A stretch of DNA of 64,000 nt from Hygrophila difformis (GCA_030278955.1 JAOANR010000015.1:18943073-19007072); one strand, 5' to 3'. Positions 43,560 through 56,078 are shown, numbered from the stretch's first letter. Notes: a model not told the origin generated them from the sequence alone. Numbers and translations are program-made.

Positions 43560-44350
43560 TCCTAAGTAAGAGTACTAATGATGGGGAGTTCCTTCTCTGA
43601 TGCCAAGAGGAAGGCCCAGGAACTAACCGGTGAATCCTCCCCCCAAGCTGAGGACGATAATATGGAGGATTGTCAGACTCGGCTCAAGTCGATGATTCTA
43701 TACGGTTCTGCAACGGCAATTGGCCCGCGATGAGGAACAAGGGGAGAGGCCTACTAAGTATATTGAGGCGGTACATAAGTACCAACCGCCCAGTATGCTG
43801 GCTAATAAAATCCGACTATGCTGGAAGGGTGGATAGATGCGTTCGATAAATTGTTGGAGGCACTACAGTGTCCTACCGAAAGGCAAGTTGAGGATGCCAC
43901 TTTTTTCTTGACTGGTAAAGCTAATACCTGGTGGAGTTTGAAAATTCAGAACATCGGCTCACCCGAATTCCAGGAGGCCTTGCGTGCACGATTTTACTCA
44001 AATAGCATGAAGGACACCAAGTACGAGGAGTTTGTGACTTTGAGATAGGATGGCCGAATGATGCACGGGTACTAAGAGAAGTTTAATGAGCTTCTTCAAT
44101 TTGTGCCCCGATTGGTAAATAGAATTATGCACGAGTACTAGGAGAGGCTTAATGAGTTTCTTCAATTTGTGGGATTGATAAATAGACCATGCTCAGGCCC
44201 AGAAGTTTGAATTCAACTTGAACCAGGAGGTTCGAGAAGGTTTAGAGGGCAAGTAATTTTCTAGTTTGCAGACACTCTACGATTGAGTGATGACCGTAGA
44301 AAAGATTAGGCGGCTGAAGCGCGAGGACGAGAACGTCGGCCAGACCTTTG
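43560..44350 (+). pseudogene. gag: Ty3/gypsy gag remnant
   Basis: Residues in the frame at 43,818-44,048 match the gag domain: LEGWIDAFDKLLEALQCPTE, then FFLTGKANTWWSL, then FYSNSMKDTKYEEFVTLR. A stop (TAG) follows where the family has Gln. Beyond it a short piece is repeated ('EKFNELLQFVPRL', then 'ERLNEFLQFVGL'). The plus orientation and the sequence differ from elements A-C, so it is another lineage. Several stops show it is dead. Confidence 0.8.
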
Positions 44351-44365
44351 TCGCCCAAAAAAATA

Positions 44366-44624
44366 CTCCCTCTGTCCCACCTTAGATGTCCTGTTTGACT
44401 TTTTAACACTGTTCATTGTTTAACTTTGACTCAATATTATTGTAAGTATATAATTGAAAAAAATAGTCGAGTTTGATCTTGTTAGATTCGTTTAATTGTA
44501 TAGTTTTCGAATATATCTTTTATATAATTTTTACTTTTATATATTTTGAGATATTAACAATTAAAAATGTACATTGAATTGTGTGCATAAATCAAACAGG
44601 ACATCTTAGTTGGAACAGAGGGAG
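44366..44624 (+). mobile_element. Stowaway-like MITE (best preserved copy)
   Basis: 259 bp with TA on each side. Terminal repeats 'ctccctctgtcccacctt' and, reversed, 'ctccctctgttccaacta' pair over about 28 bp. The inside matches the other family copies. Confidence 0.85.
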
Positions 44625-44786
44625 TAATACTCAAGTGATCATGTTCCCTGCTTTTCAACCATAGGTTGGATTAACAATTAAAAATGTACATTGGATTGTG
44701 TGCAGAAATCAAAAAGGACATCTTAGTTGGAACAGAGGGAGTAATACTAAGTGATCATGTTCCCTGCTTTTCAACCATAGGTTGGA
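44554..44786 (+). repeat. Tandem duplication of about 116 bp including the right end of the MITE
   Basis: 44,554-44,670 and 44,671-44,786 are nearly identical. Both contain the MITE right terminal repeat and the following flank ('gtgatcatgttccctgctttt'). The duplication happened after the MITE inserted. Confidence 0.9.
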
Positions 44787-46114
44787 GGTTCGATTCTCAC
44801 CCGGCCCCTATTCCTCTCCTTTATCCCCTTTGTAATTGTTTGGCTTTGACTCCCACACACAATTGCCGATACATAGGTGTTAATGTTTAAAAAGAAAAAA
44901 ATGATCAGTTCTTTCTTTGGCATATTGGAAGGGAATATAACAAAATAGAAAAGAATATCCAGCACGGTGAAAAGAAACCCATTATACATGGCCACTTGGC
45001 CAGCAAGATAGAAGAGAGTTGAGCAAAATCTACGTGATTATTATAAAACTAGATTATAACCTGCATCATCAACATGATATAAGTTATTAACGAAAAGTAT
45101 TACATAGTTATTTATGAAAAAATAATAAATTATTCTGAATAATGTAGCCTGTAGGTTTGTTCTTGACTACACTTCTTGAAGTCAGATATGAGCAGCCTCA
45201 TTGCATGTAGGTTTATGTTTTGACTTTTGCTTTTCTGAAAAGCCAATCCAAAAAAGCGCTGATGTGATATCTCAAGGCATGGGAACAACCACAAGATCAT
45301 GTGAATTAAGATACATATCATACAGCATATATGTTCTTCAACAAAAGAGTAAAGAGTGCATCCCCATCCTATGACACTATTCCCGCCATTTAAAACCTTC
45401 AACTCGACTTCACTCTCACTGCAGGAAACAATATAACCTAATAACCTATTGCCATCCAATCCCTTACTAGGTCGTCGACATTAAAACACATGATCCAAAG
45501 ATAGCACGATACAATGCAAGTGTCAGGGACAAATGACAGTTCTTGTAGCTCAAACCCAAATAAGTTGTTATTTCAACACCACTTTTGGAAATACCCTCCC
45601 ACTCTTCCAACCCAGTAGGCAGTGGCCCTGTCAAATGTGTCTTTTCATATCACTTTCCTTCAATTTTGCAAGTTCCCCGACACTCCTATCAAATAGCAGA
45701 ATTTTTTGTGATACCTAAATTCTCATGCATTTTTCATGCAGGCGGAAGATATATTTGAAAGCATTGAAATAATAAATGAAATCAAGTTAATTTAATTAAA
45801 ATACTTTTTATTTAAATCATTTGAAACAAGGACTATGTTATCTTACTTCTTAGTCATCATGAAGACACAAGAGTATATTGGAGAGAAAAAAACATAGCAT
45901 GATATGGCCTGACGATTTATTTCAATATATTTCCAAATCATAGGACAAAATAGCAAAAACTGAAGATACCAAGATAAAGTCCATAACTCCAGGCATTGAT
46001 AATCAGATGAAAAGGAAATTATAATCAATGCAGATCAAGAAATGAACTGAAAACTGAAACTAGTTCTTACACATCATTATTCAAAGGCCAGAGCCTTCCT
46101 GGGAAGGGAATCAA
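44787..46114. other. Region downstream of OXP1
   Basis: No gene recognised. The part next to 46,115 is the probable OXP1 3' UTR. Short ORFs here lack recognisable features. Confidence 0.45.
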
Positions 46115-49100
46115 TCACGATGAACCCCAACCGCCACCGCCAGGAGTAAAGATCTGAAGAATGTCCCCAGCTTGCACCTGGACTGTGTTCTTACCACCAA
46201 GAAACACCTTACGGTTGTCTTTCATTATTAGGTAGTTTGCTCCTCTCGCACCATCTTTACCTCCTTTTAATCCTCTTGGTGCGTGAACGCGCCTTTCTGA
46301 GAGAATGCTAACCACAACAGGATGCCTGAATTCTATCTCTCTTATAATTCCATCGCCCCCTTTGTGAATTCCAGCACCTCCACTGTTTTCCCGCAATCCA
46401 AATCTGTGCAGCACGACAGGATATCTTTGTTCAAAAATTTCAGGGTCGGTGATACGGGTGTTGGTCATGTGGCACTGGACGCCACTAGTACCGTCCCAGC
46501 TCGGGCCAGCACCGCTTCCACCACCAATTGTTTCATAGTATCCAAAAGTGTCGTCCCCAAACGTTAGATTATTCATACATCCCTGTGAACAAGCACATGC
46601 CTGAAAGGCAGTAAGAACAACATCCGTTATTCTTTGGGAGGTAAGAACATTACCTCCAACAACTGCAGCCTTGTCACTAGGAGAAAGAAAGCATCCAGGA
46701 GGAATGTGTATCTTCACAGGGGTTAAGCAGCCTTGATTAAGAGGAATGTCCACATCCACCAATGAACGAAGACAATAAATCACTGCAGCTGCTGTAACAG
46801 CTTCTGGGGCATTCCAGTTTCCGTAAACCTCTGGGCTTGTCCCAGAAAAGTCAAAAAATGCCTCCCCATTCTTTTTATCGATTGTGAGTTTCAAATGTAT
46901 GACAGAGCCATCATCCATTGAGTCCTCTTCTTCAACTATTACAGAATCTCCCACAACCTTAGCAGAGTCAGACGATACTTTCGAAGCAACCGATTTCAGC
47001 ATTTCCCGTACCGCACCTTCAGCATTAACTTGCACATGTTTCATGTAGGACTGCACGGTTTCCAATCCATACTGCTCAATCAGCTCTTTAAGGAGTGAAA
47101 TTCCCCTTTGATTAGCAGCTATCTGTGCATGGAGGTCAGATAAATTGTCCTGAAGCCTGCGGGTTCCTGGAATAGGGTGGGCTGAGTCATCAGAAGATGG
47201 ATAAAGAAGAAGCCGGGTGATACCTTCTTCCTGGAAATGGCCCTTTTCGACAAGCTTAAAAGCTTTTATTGCTGCTCCTTCTTCACTTATGAACTTCGAA
47301 AATGGGGGCATGCTTCCTGGAGTGATTCCTCCAATCTCGGCATGATGCCCTCTACTTGCAACGAAGAACACCACTTTTCCATTATTAAAAACAGGGGTGA
47401 CAACAGTAATATCGGGAAGATGACTGCCACCGGCACAAGGATGATTTGCCACCAAAACATCACCCTCATTCAGATTGTCTCCCCAATAATTGAGCTGCCA
47501 TTTGACTGTACTCGACATAGCGCCCAAGTGCACTGGAACATGAGGAGCATTTGCAACCAGACCGCCATCAGGAGAAAACAGTGCGCAGGAGAAATCCAGC
47601 CTTTCCTTAATATTTGTTGATATTGAAGTTCGCTGCAGTGTTCGCCCCATTTGCTCTGCTATTCCCATAAATCTGTGGTTGAATATTGAGAGCTGCACAA
47701 CATCTGCAACTTCTTTTGCAGCTTCTACCACCTTATGGCTGGACCCAAGCACAATCTTAACATTGCCATATTTTGTAATGATACCTTCACAGCCAGGTTC
47801 TATAATTACAGTGCTGTTACCATTCATGATCACCCCAGGACCAGAAATGGAATGTCCATATACCAGATTTTCCAGCTTGAATAGAGGCGTATCACACCAA
47901 CCATTCTCAAAATAAACCTTATAGTGACCTTCAGCTTTTGGTGAGCCCAAACCAGGGGACCTGGCTTGGGGATCAAGTATGTTGGTGACTCCAACACCAC
48001 GAACTCTAACATCACATATAAGGATATTCCTGCCTTTAAGTTTAAATCCATATTCTTGTTGAAAAATATTTTCAAACTCAACAGCATAATCTCGGCTTGA
48101 TCCATTTTCAGCTTCACAGCTTTTCACCATAATTGCAGTGTCTGTTCCTTCATATCTCAGATTTAGGTATGTTTCAGTTTTAATATTTTCTACTTTAAAT
48201 CCTTGCGATAGAAGCTTCTGTTTCACACGGTTTAACAGCACTGTTTCCCTTTCAGAGGCTTCTGACAAAGATTCAAGACCATAAACAGCAGAGTAAGGCT
48301 CCTGTTCGTCCTCCACAACATCCGCTAATCCCATTCCATATGCACTCAAAATCCCACAGAATTTATGAATTAGTACTTCTTTCATGCCCAATGATCGCGC
48401 AATAGCACAGGCATGTTGAGGTCCAGCACCTCCAAAGCAAGCAAGAGCATGATTCTTCGTCTCATGACCCTTCATCTCAGTCAGCTGCCGAATGGGACGG
48501 CACATGGTTTCATTTGCCACATTAATAAATCCCTGAGCAATTTGCTCCACCGTCATATCCTTGGCTCCTGGATCCTGCTTCTTTCGGTATGAGTTGATTT
48601 CTTTTGCAAGTTTCTCAAATTCAGCCCTAGTAGCATCAAGATCCAATGGTTGATCCTCTTTTGGCCCAAAGATTGAAGGGAAATAATCAGGAATCACATA
48701 CCCCAGAACAAGATTTGCATCTGTAACAGCAAGTTCCCCTCCCTTACGATAACAAACTGGTCCAGGATGGGCTCCAACAGACTCAGGACCGACCTTAAAA
48801 GCTCCAAATTGAAACTTTAGCTTGGATCCACCGCCAGCAGCAACCGTGTTGATCTCAAGCTGAGGAGCCTGAATTATTGCTCCAGAAATTTGCGTTTCTA
48901 TCACATGTTCATAGCTTCCAGCATATCGGCTCACATCAGTCGACGTACCACCCATGTCAAAACCAATTAGAGGCTTATCAGTCTCAACCCCAAAAAGTGT
49001 CTGTGAGTATCCAACTACTCCACCGGCAGGGCCAGATAAAACAGCTTTGTGACCGGAAAAGCTACTCTCGGGCGCCAACCCTCCATCCGACTGCATAAAC

Positions 49101-49912
49101 AACACATTCAATTTGCCCTGTTGCTCATCAAACTTGGACATAAATCCATTCAAGTATTCTTTAATAACAGGGGTCAGGTATGCATCAACACACGCTGTAA
49201 ATCCCCGAGGGACAGCTCGAACCATAGGGGTCAATGCAGATGATATAGAAACATGCTTAAATCCCAATCTCAAAGCCAATTTCTCAATTGCTATCTCATG
49301 ATCAGGGTATGTATAAGAGTGCAATAACACTACAGCTAAACATCGAATGCCTTTACCAATTAATCCATTCAACAAATGAATTAGAACTTCTTCATCAACT
49401 GGTTTAACGATTTTCACAAGCTCACCTGAAACACCACGAACTGTCCTCAAATTCGAACCCACACTCCCCTCATCACGAACAAGCTCAACCCTCTCGTCGA
49501 TCTCCACGACCTCCTCGTAAAGATTGGAGGGCTTTGAAACAGTGAGATCGAAGATATTCGGCCTGGTCTGGTTCCCAATCTGCAGCAAATCCTTGAATCC
49601 ACGCGTCACACAGAGAGCAATTCGTTCCCCTTTCCTCTCCAACAGAGCATTAGTGGCCACCGTAGTTCCCATTCTAACCCATTCAATCTTATCAGTGGGG
49701 ATTTTAGAACTCCGTGGAATTTTTTCACCAGTATACTCTTCCAGAATCCGCCGTATACCTTCCACCGGAGCATCATCGTAGTTTTCCGGATCAACCGACA
49801 ACAACTTCATGGTTTGGCCGTCGGACCTGCCCGGAACTTCGGCATAGACATCCGTAAATGTACCCCCTCGGTCAATGCAAAATCTTAGTTTTCCACCCTC
49901 CATACTCCCCAT
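46115..49912 (-). CDS. OXP1: 5-oxoprolinase (ATP-hydrolysing), single exon, 1,265 aa
   Basis: It opens 5-oxoproline (pyroglutamate) to glutamate with ATP in the cytosol, part of glutathione breakdown and recycling. Order: hydantoinase/oxoprolinase N-terminal domain with FCIDRGGTFTDVYAE near residue 12 and MGTTVATNALLERKG near 81; hydantoinase A domain with 'FMQSDGGLAPES' and the phosphate-binding 'IGFDMGGTSTDVSRYAG'; hydantoinase B domain with FMGIAEQMGRTLQRTSISTN and the Gly-rich tail FTPGGGGWGSS. Length and the lack of introns match plant OXP1 genes. The first ATG (MGSMEGGK) is used; the ATG at codon 4 is an alternative. No break was found. It is divergent from the MULE gene 749 bp away. 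Confidence 0.97.
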   Translation of the reverse strand: MGSMEGGKLRFCIDRGGTFTDVYAEVPGRSDGQTMKLLSVDPENYDDAPVEGIRRILEEYTGEKIPRSSKIPTDKIEWVRMGTTVATNALLERKGERIALCVTRGFKDLLQIGNQTRPNIFDLTVSKPSNLYEEVVEIDERVELVRDEGSVGSNLRTVRGVSGELVKIVKPVDEEVLIHLLNGLIGKGIRCLAVVLLHSYTYPDHEIAIEKLALRLGFKHVSISSALTPMVRAVPRGFTACVDAYLTPVIKEYLNGFMSKFDEQQGKLNVLFMQSDGGLAPESSFSGHKAVLSGPAGGVVGYSQTLFGVETDKPLIGFDMGGTSTDVSRYAGSYEHVIETQISGAIIQAPQLEINTVAAGGGSKLKFQFGAFKVGPESVGAHPGPVCYRKGGELAVTDANLVLGYVIPDYFPSIFGPKEDQPLDLDATRAEFEKLAKEINSYRKKQDPGAKDMTVEQIAQGFINVANETMCRPIRQLTEMKGHETKNHALACFGGAGPQHACAIARSLGMKEVLIHKFCGILSAYGMGLADVVEDEQEPYSAVYGLESLSEASERETVLLNRVKQKLLSQGFKVENIKTETYLNLRYEGTDTAIMVKSCEAENGSSRDYAVEFENIFQQEYGFKLKGRNILICDVRVRGVGVTNILDPQARSPGLGSPKAEGHYKVYFENGWCDTPLFKLENLVYGHSISGPGVIMNGNSTVIIEPGCEGIITKYGNVKIVLGSSHKVVEAAKEVADVVQLSIFNHRFMGIAEQMGRTLQRTSISTNIKERLDFSCALFSPDGGLVANAPHVPVHLGAMSSTVKWQLNYWGDNLNEGDVLVANHPCAGGSHLPDITVVTPVFNNGKVVFFVASRGHHAEIGGITPGSMPPFSKFISEEGAAIKAFKLVEKGHFQEEGITRLLLYPSSDDSAHPIPGTRRLQDNLSDLHAQIAANQRGISLLKELIEQYGLETVQSYMKHVQVNAEGAVREMLKSVASKVSSDSAKVVGDSVIVEEEDSMDDGSVIHLKLTIDKKNGEAFFDFSGTSPEVYGNWNAPEAVTAAAVIYCLRSLVDVDIPLNQGCLTPVKIHIPPGCFLSPSDKAAVVGGNVLTSQRITDVVLTAFQACACSQGCMNNLTFGDDTFGYYETIGGGSGAGPSWDGTSGVQCHMTNTRITDPEIFEQRYPVVLHRFGLRENSGGAGIHKGGDGIIREIEFRHPVVVSILSERRVHAPRGLKGGKDGARGANYLIMKDNRKVFLGGKNTVQVQAGDILQIFTPGGGGWGSS

Positions 49913-50661
49913 GAATCAACCAACCCCAAAATCAATACTCCAACGCCGGGTATTGACCGTCCGGCGAAAAAACCACCCCTATTCGAAACGCAAAATCGCA
50001 AATTCGGGGATTTTTTGATTTTATTGCAGGTCGATGGAGAAGGAAAAAGGAAGATGATATGGAACAGTTGGTCTTCATAAACCCCATATCATTTCCCAAA
50101 TCTTTTTCTATAGGAGTACATACCACAACTAAATTCATAAATGGGCCGTGAAATATCCCTAAACACTCACGGTGGGAATCTGATTGTTGAAAAAATACCA
50201 TATAACTGGAAATATAAATTGTTGGAAATTTTTCAATGGAACCAATTTTATAAATATATTATTTTGCTATATAAAAATATAAATTATTTTTTATATAATT
50301 AATTATAGGGCTTTGACACGAAAAAACCCCTTCACAAAGCATGAGGGCTTGGACAGTACACGGAGGAATTGGATGCCAACTGAAACCCCATGTATCTTTG
50401 ATGAAGTTAGGATTCACTATCCAATGGTTTGGAAATTAAAAAAATGAGAAACGATAATAGTAAAATACCACTTTACCCCTCTAAAGTGTTTTCCAATAAG
50501 GGTGTATTGGGTTTTTTGAGATGGGGTTGTCTTGCTTTGGAAGGAAAGCGTACGAAAGCAAGAACCAAGAAGCAGTTCAATTCGCGTGTATTTGCAAAGA
50601 GAAGAAGGGGCTGTGATAAGAGTTTTGGGAAGGGGATTCTGGGGCGATCGAAGCAGGGGAA
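49913..50661. other. Divergent intergenic region between OXP1 and the MULE-like gene
   Basis: Holds both upstream regions. AT-rich near 50,220-50,310. No other gene. Confidence 0.5.
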
Positions 50662-53572
50662 ATGGTGGAAATTGTGGAGGAAGATGGCGGTGGTGAGCAG
50701 CCCCTTCTTGCATTTTGTGAGTTGGATGGGGTGATGGAGTCTTTGATTGTGGGGAATGGGACACAGCTTACGGAAATTGCGGGCAGCGTAGCATCGAAGA
50801 GAGGGCTAGATGTCTCTCGTTTGGTATTGCACTACGAGCACCCCGTGGAGAGGTTTCCTGTGGGGCTACGGTCGGACGATGACGTTGCTCACATGGTAGA
50901 GGTGCATCGGCTCGTGAGAAAAGGGTTGTGCAAAATATCTGCTAAAAGGGCTGAACATGTTAACAAGAGAATGAGGTAATGGCATATGTTAAAATGGCGA
51001 TTTGATTGGAGTAATATGTTGGTCTACATGCTTGTATTGGTTACGGGTTAGGGTTTTATTTGTATGTCGAGATGGGGATGTCCAAATGCTTGAGTTTGTT
51101 GAAGATATTGGTTATGAATGTATTGTGGTTTTCATCGGAAATAGGTTTAATGTGTGGTAAATTGTTGGGGAAATGCATTAGGTATACTGTATGGGGCTGT
51201 CATGGTTGGTTTGTTTTGTACAAGTTCTGTGTAGGTATGTTGGGTTGATATATTTGGTGGGAATATTGTATCGATAAGTGTTATGGTGAAGTTTATGTAT
51301 GTAGGTCTTAGTTTGTTGTGATTAAATGGTTGTCCATATCTGTTAATGAGTTTAGAAGTTGTTGATTTTTCATTTGAAGCAAATAAATGTATTTTTTTTG
51401 CACCTGTACTTATGTGAATCGGTTAATGGAAATTGGTTTACAGGGTAGCAAATGGAGAAAGGAACGGGGAGGAAGTGACAGTGAACAAAAATACACCCGT
51501 TGGAGTGGTAATTTGGGGTCGTGCGATTCGGGGGGAAGGACAAACATTTGATGATGCAAACCATTTCAGAATGGTGTTAAAGAACTACTGTATAGCGCAC
51601 AAACGTGCATTTAAGTATGAGAGAAACGACGGGGACAAAATAACAGCGGTGTGCGTCGTTGTTGGATGTGGGTGGCGGGTGTACGCATCCTTTCATAAGG
51701 TTGATAGGTCTTTTGGGATTAGAAGATGTGTGTTGAAGCATTCATGTGGGTTGGATAGTTTAAAGGATCGTGACAATCCGAAGGCGGATGCAACTTGGAT
51801 AGCAGGTTACATAAAGGAGAAAGTACGTCGTGATCCAAAGTACGAGCCGATTAATGCAATGAAGGACGTAGAGAGGGAGTTTGGGATCAAGATTAAGTAC
51901 CGAAAGGCATGGAATGGGAGGGAGATAGCCCTACGAGAAATACACGGAGGTGACATAGACTCATTTGACAAGTTAAGAAGGTTTTGTGCGGCATTGAAAG
52001 ATTCGAACCCAGGTTGGTAACATGTACGTATGATTAGGCTTGTGTAATGTTTTTTTTAAAAAAAATTGGAACATGAGGCATTTACTTAAATTCAGGTAGC
52101 AAGGCGGAGCTGGAGACGTTTGAAGGATCGGGGAAGTTTCGAAGACTCTACATTGCATTTGCAGCATGTGTTGTTGGGTTTGTGAGTGGCTGCAGACCAT
52201 TGCTATTCTTGGATGACACTCACATAAAGAATAAATGGAAGGGTCAAGTACTTAGTGCGACGACGACGGATGGCAATAGTGGACTGTTGTGCGTTGCTTT
52301 TGCGAGTAAGTTTGATTAATATTTTTTTATTTTCGGTAAGTACTTGATTGATTTAATGTGGAGCAATTAAAATGATGGTTTGGGAATTGACAGTGGTTGA
52401 TGCTGAAAATGACGAGAATTGGGATTGGTTTTGCAATAAGTTGAAGAATACCATTGGCGAAAAAACTGGGGAGGAGTCGTGGCACAGGTATACGATTTTC
52501 AGTGATCGACATTCGGGGCTGATGAAGGGCATACCCAATGTGTTTGTGGGCAGTAAACATGCAATATGTTTGCGTCATCTAGTGGATAACTTCAGAAGCA
52601 AGGTGATATAAGCTGAAATGGTCAGCTGGCTAAATATTGTTGGTATTAGTGTATTTATATACATTGTTTTCATTGTAGACCCCTATTTGTAATCCACTCA
52701 ATTTTTTTTTTTTTATGCCTCAGGTGGTGAACAAGTACCATTATAGCTATAGTAGGTATTGGACTGGGAAGTTGAATATGGCGGCGTACGCAGCGACATA
52801 TGTTGAGTTCGAAGGGCACATGAATGACATTATTAAAGCACTGCCAGCTGCGGGACCGTACCTCATGGCATCAGAGCCAACGAAATGGGCGAATGCGTTG
52901 TTTGTGGGTAACCGTTGGGGTATTATTAATAATAACCTTGCAGAGTCGTGGAACTCGTGGGTGAAAGAGGCGAGGACGCTGCCCCCACTGGGTATGGTGG
53001 ACTTAATACGGAAGAAAACTATGGAATTCTTAAATGAGAAGAGGGAGGCGGGTGGGAAGATGGAAACGGAGTTGTGCCCTGTGGTTGAGCAGAAGTTGAA
53101 AGAGAATTATTTATCTGCAAGAGAAGTGCGGTTGTTTAGTGCATCTGGTGCTGTGTTCGAGATAGCGGATGATGAGAAGACGATGGTAGTGGATGTGGAG
53201 CAAAGGACATGCAGTTGTGGATATTTTCATCTATATCGGTATCCTTGTAAGCACACGTGTGCTGCCCTAGATCACCTACACCGCAGTGTATATGACTTCT
53301 GCGATCCATTGTATCGTGTGCAGACATACAAGACAACGTACAACGGGCTGTTGTACCCGATACCAAACGATGGTACGGAGGAAACGAGGTATGATGATCC
53401 AGAATTTGTGCATGCCCCGGATGTCCGATCGCAGCCTGGCCGCAGGAAGAAGAAGAGAATCCCTTCGCAGGTTCAGTTGTCCCCGGTGACATGTGGATTA
53501 TGTAAAAAAGCAGGACATAACCGAAGGACGTGCAAGGAACCACGACGTACAGGCAACGATGTAGTGGTTTAA
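50662..53572 (+). CDS. MULE transposase-like protein, five exons, 716 aa
   Basis: Exons: 50,662-50,975; 51,444-52,012; 52,096-52,305; 52,394-52,602; 52,724-53,572, all GT-AG, giving 2,151 nt without a stop. Order: an N-terminal domain of about 100 aa, possibly ubiquitin- or PB1-like (weak); a MuDR DNA-binding domain (FDDANHFRMVLKNYCIAHKR... CGWRVYASFHK); the DDE domain with 'LFLDDTHIKNKWKG' (first Asp), 'FSDRHSGLMKGIP' (second Asp) and a Glu candidate in YVEFEGHM; a SWIM zinc finger (CSCGYFHLYRYPCKH); and a CCHC knuckle (CGLCKKAGHNRRTC). It binds and moves Mutator-type elements, or is a domesticated regulator. I saw no terminal inverted repeats or 9-bp duplication nearby. All key residues look intact. 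Confidence 0.88.
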
Positions 53573-53906
53573 TGTGTTATCCAAAGCATGCAGAAGTAGT
53601 GTGATTGAATGGTTGCTGGTGATTACTTTTGTCTACATGTGACCACTTTTGTCTGCCTCATATTAGGGTACTTGACCTTCTTTTTAATCTAGTACTTTGT
53701 ATATGAGGACAATGAAGCAATATGGAATTCGGTCAGTAACAGATATTTGTGGGAGTATTATTCAAGTTGATGTATAACTTGTTTAAATTATGGTTTTGTG
53801 TAGCTTTGACCTGTGTGTATCATGTGGTGTCTTTTGCCCTTTTGTTATTTTACACAGGTAGGGTGGCAATCTGTGTAACCCTTAACATGAATTGAGCATA
53901 CACATA
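53573..53906. other. 3' flank of the MULE-like gene
   Basis: T-rich and AT-rich probable 3' UTR. Nothing else seen. Confidence 0.5.
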
Positions 53907-56070
53907 CTATAATTTAGAATACAAAATATAAGATTTTAAAGAGTAAATGTTTAAAATTCCTGGACAGATGTTTTATATGTAAAGACAATTGTATAGGCTA
54001 AGAAGAGAAAAACGAATAAATTGAAGACAGATTACGATATTTACAACACAAAATCGAAGAATTTCAGGACTGGCATACATTCGACATATTGAAACGCATT
54101 TTCATACATTAGAAACTATTGCAAACCCTATTACTATGGTATTGGTCCTTCATTGTTTGAAGGTCGTTTGTGTTAGTATTATGCTGAAATACGAAATGAC
54201 ACGAGGTGTTGGAAATTGTGATTACAGAGCTTTTGTTCGGTTCGGAAAATATGAAGGGAGTGATAAGGGAATAGGTTTTGTTAGGTCTCTTGTTGGGTTC
54301 GACTAATGTGTGTCGTAATGGATTTCCAAAAGAGCTTCTAAAATAACGGACCCGGTGTCGCAACGAATTTCCGAAACGGTTGAATAACGGTTATCGAATA
54401 ATCCATACAAAAACCTCATTTTCGCATACAAATTCTGAAATTGTTAGGACAGGAATGTCATAATATTCAGGACAATATTTTTAAATGTAAGGACTAAGAT
54501 AGTTAATTAAAAGATAAAAATTAATATATTGAAGATAGATTACAACATTTACAATACAAAATTCAAAAATTTGAGGACTGTAATACATTCGACAAATTTT
54601 GAAACGCATTTTCATACATTACAAACTATTGCAAACCACATTATTGTGTATTGGATCATTTTATACTCTATGGTTGCACGACAGTGCGTAATTTGATTCC
54701 TCATTGTAATTAATGTGTGTCAAAAGATTGCACAAAACACATTTAAATGTTACCGTGGGTTTACGCCATGTAAGTTAGTTGTACTATAGTGTTGGTCATG
54801 CATTGTTTGATGGTAGTTTGTGTTAGGATTATACTGAAAGACCAAATGACACAGGTTTTGGGAACCGTGTGTTTTTCTGGAGTGTAGACAGCATTTAAAT
54901 AGCTTTTGTTCGGTTCGAAAAATGTGAAGGAAGTGTATAGGTAGTGGGTCTTCTTAGACGACCAGGAGTGATTAAACGGACCATGGGGTTGTGTAAAATA
55001 GATAGTTAAAGATGGTTCGGTTCGACTAATGTGTGTCGTAATGAATTTCCGAAAGAGCTTCCAAAATAACATGCTTTCGTTGCGACCCGGTGTCGCAACG
55101 AATTTCTAAAACGGTTGAATAACGGTTTTCCGAATAATCCATACAAAAACCTCATTTTCGCATACAAATTCTGAAATTGTTAGGACAGGAATGTCATAAT
55201 ATTCAGGACAATATTTTTAAATGTAAGGACTAATATAGTTAATTAAAAGATAAAAATCAATATATTGAAGATAGATTACAACATTTACAATACAAAATTC
55301 AAAAATTTGAGGACTGTAATACATTCGACAAATTTTGAAATGCATTTTCATACATTACAAACTATTGCAAACCACATTATTGTGTATTGGATCATTTTAT
55401 ACTCTATGGTTGCATGACAGTGCGTAATTTGATTCCTCATTGTAATTAATGTGTGTCATAAGATTGCACAAAACACATTTAAATGTTACCGTGGGTTTAC
55501 GCCATGTAAGTTAGTTGTACTATAGTGTTGGTCCTGCATTGTTTGATGGTAGTTTGTGTTAGGATTATACTGAAAGACCAAATGACACAGGTTTTGGGAA
55601 CCGTGTGTTTTTCTGGAGTGCAGACAGCATTTAAATAGCTTTTGTTCGGTTCGAAAAATGTGAAGGAAGTGTATAGGTAGTGGGTCTTCTTAGACGACCA
55701 GGAGTGATTAAACGGACCATGGGGTTGTGTAAAATAGATAGTTAAAGATGGTTCGGTTCGACTAATGTGTGTCGTAATGAATTTCCGAAAGAGCTTCCAA
55801 AATAACATATTTTCGTTGCGACCCGGTGTCGCAACAAATTTCCGAAACGGTTGAATAATGGTTTTCCGAATAATCCATAAAAAACCCTCATTTTCGCATA
55901 CAAATTCTGAAATTGTTAGGACAGGAATGTCATAATATTCAGGATAATATTTTTAAATGTAAGGACTAATATAATTAATTAAAAGATAAACATTATTATA
56001 TTGAAGATAGATTACAACATTTACAATACAAAATTCAAAAATTTGAGGACTGTAATACATTCGACAAAAC
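53907..56070. repeat. Tandem repeats of 736 bp
   Basis: The 'ctcattttcgcatacaaatt' mark occurs at 54,415, 55,151 and 55,887, giving a period of 736 bp twice. Two full copies (54,415-55,150 and 55,151-55,886) are almost identical. A third is cut at about 56,070 and runs into the minisatellite. A shorter, more diverged copy precedes them (53,907-54,414). ORFs in the copies (such as 54,761-55,072 minus) are repeated with the unit and are not convincing genes. Confidence 0.92.
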
Positions 56071-56078
56071 AAATTTTT

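Noticed and set aside
54761..55072. 103-codon minus-strand frame, repeated at 55,497-55,808
   Set aside because: Duplicated with the 736-bp unit. The older copy does not keep it and no motif is visible.
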